DNA from: JAENVU01 sp031430375
GTDB lineage: Bacteria; Actinomycetota; Acidimicrobiia; IMCC26256; JAENVU01
Reading direction: 5' to 3'
Assembly (NCBI GenBank): GCA_031430375.1
Contig: JANPBJ010000073.1
Span: 1 to 6,046, forward strand
Length of the DNA stretch: 6,046 nt
Shown here: positions 5,680 to 6,046 of the stretch, one piece after another
Position numbering within the stretch: position 1 is the stretch's first letter
Layout: every line of letters begins with the position of its first letter
Made by a program: the position numbers and the translations under genes
The notes under the pieces: generated by a model
Told to the model about the DNA's origin: nothing
What the model saw: the letters and a program-made list of their open reading frames with translations, nothing else
Database searches by the model: none

Positions 5680-6046
5680 CGCTCGGTCCGCATGACGGCC
5701 GTTGCGTGAAGATCGAGATCGGGGAACAGAAGTCCGACCATCGGGAGGTCGGTATGTGACGTGTAGGTGACTTCCACGCGGATCGGAGCACCCACTGCCG
5801 GACGGGCACCGACGTTGACGCGAGCATCCCGCAACACCCGCTGCGCCGCGTTCAGCGGCGCGCCAGCGTCACGATCAACACTCGCGGACCGCACGGCCTC
5901 CCGCGCGGCATGCACGACCGCGACGTAGTCACGAACGACCAGTGCGGTTTGCAGGACCGCGAGTAACAGAAACACCACCAACGGCAAGATGAGCGCGAAC
6001 TCGACCGTCGCCTGCCCCCGTTCCCGGGGACAGGCGAACAACCGAA
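5676..6046 (-). CDS. TadE-like pilus assembly protein, right-end copy (start lies across the contig end at 163)
   Basis: This piece carries the membrane helix (ALILPLVVFLLLAVLQTALV) just after GQATVEF, then DYVAVVHAAREAVRSASVD and a beta-rich C-terminal half ending TAVMRTER. The family is TadE, a minor pseudopilin of Tad/Flp pilus machinery in the cytoplasmic membrane. In the linear contig the first usable codon is a TTG at 6041, but joining the terminal repeats extends the frame by nine codons to an ATG at 163, giving 130 residues. The stop overlaps the start of the next gene by ATGA (5676-5679). The gene is GC-rich, like its partner. The ATPase and membrane-platform genes (TadA, TadB, TadC) that this system needs are not in the window. 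Confidence 0.85.
   Translation of the reverse strand, partial: RLFACPRERGQATVEFALILPLVVFLLLAVLQTALVVRDYVAVVHAAREAVRSASVDRDAGAPLNAAQRVLRDARVNVGARPAVGAPIRVEVTYTSHTDLPMVGLLFPDLDLHATAVMRTER
5906..6046. repeat. Terminal direct repeat, right copy
   Basis: Identical to 1-141 over all 141 bases. See the left copy for interpretation; the two should be merged when the contig is treated as a circle. Confidence 0.95.

Noticed and set aside
5676..6041. TTG at 6041 as the true start of tadE
   Set aside because: The frame stays open across the joined ends to an ATG at 163 coupled to an upstream stop, which adds the expected basic N-terminus.
1..6046. CRISPR arrays, tRNA or rRNA genes
   Set aside because: No regularly spaced repeats, tRNA-like cloverleaf or conserved rRNA segments were seen on either strand.
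1..6046. Terminal repeats as phage or transposon long terminal repeats
   Set aside because: They lie within the tadE coding sequence, have no inverted ends, and no integrase or phage gene is present; an assembly overlap explains them better.

Overview
The window looks like actinobacterial DNA, possibly from an uncultured high-GC lineage. The clues are a TadE/Rv3654c-type pilus gene pair, GTG starts, high GC outside the middle, and IS relatives (ISL3, IS30, IS3) of the kind common in actinobacteria. The lineage is inferred. No rRNA or tRNA was seen to fix it.

The first 141 bases (1-141) are identical to the last 141 (5906-6046). Joining the ends gives a 5905-bp circle, and the tadE reading frame, cut by both ends, then closes into one complete 130-codon gene. 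The contig is therefore a circular molecule, one unit of a tandem duplication, or an assembly-graph loop. No replication, partition or mobilisation gene is visible.

Read along the minus strand from about 245, the order is: a short open frame that may be the tail of a pilin gene; tadE (163 through the join to 5676); a TadG/Rv3654c-like gene (5679-5284) overlapping tadE by ATGA; a short membrane-segment frame (about 5216-5124); an ISL3 transposase pseudogene (5025-3765) with two single-base frame breaks; a secreted streptogrisin-like serine protease with a C-terminal bulb-lectin domain (3654-2020); a small lipoprotein gene 10 bases downstream (2009-1551); and a decayed IS30 transposase (1367 to about 896). 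An IS3-type orfA (455-895) runs the other way and lacks its orfB.

The window is thus a remnant of a Tad-type pilus operon combined with a two-gene secreted protease/lipoprotein unit, with transposase relics on both sides of the latter. The protease gene is lower in GC (about 50-57% in hand-counted 60-base lines) than the tad and ISL3 genes (about 67-72%), so it was probably acquired separately. The most noteworthy item is the protease-lectin/lipoprotein pair on an apparently circular 5.9-kb unit.
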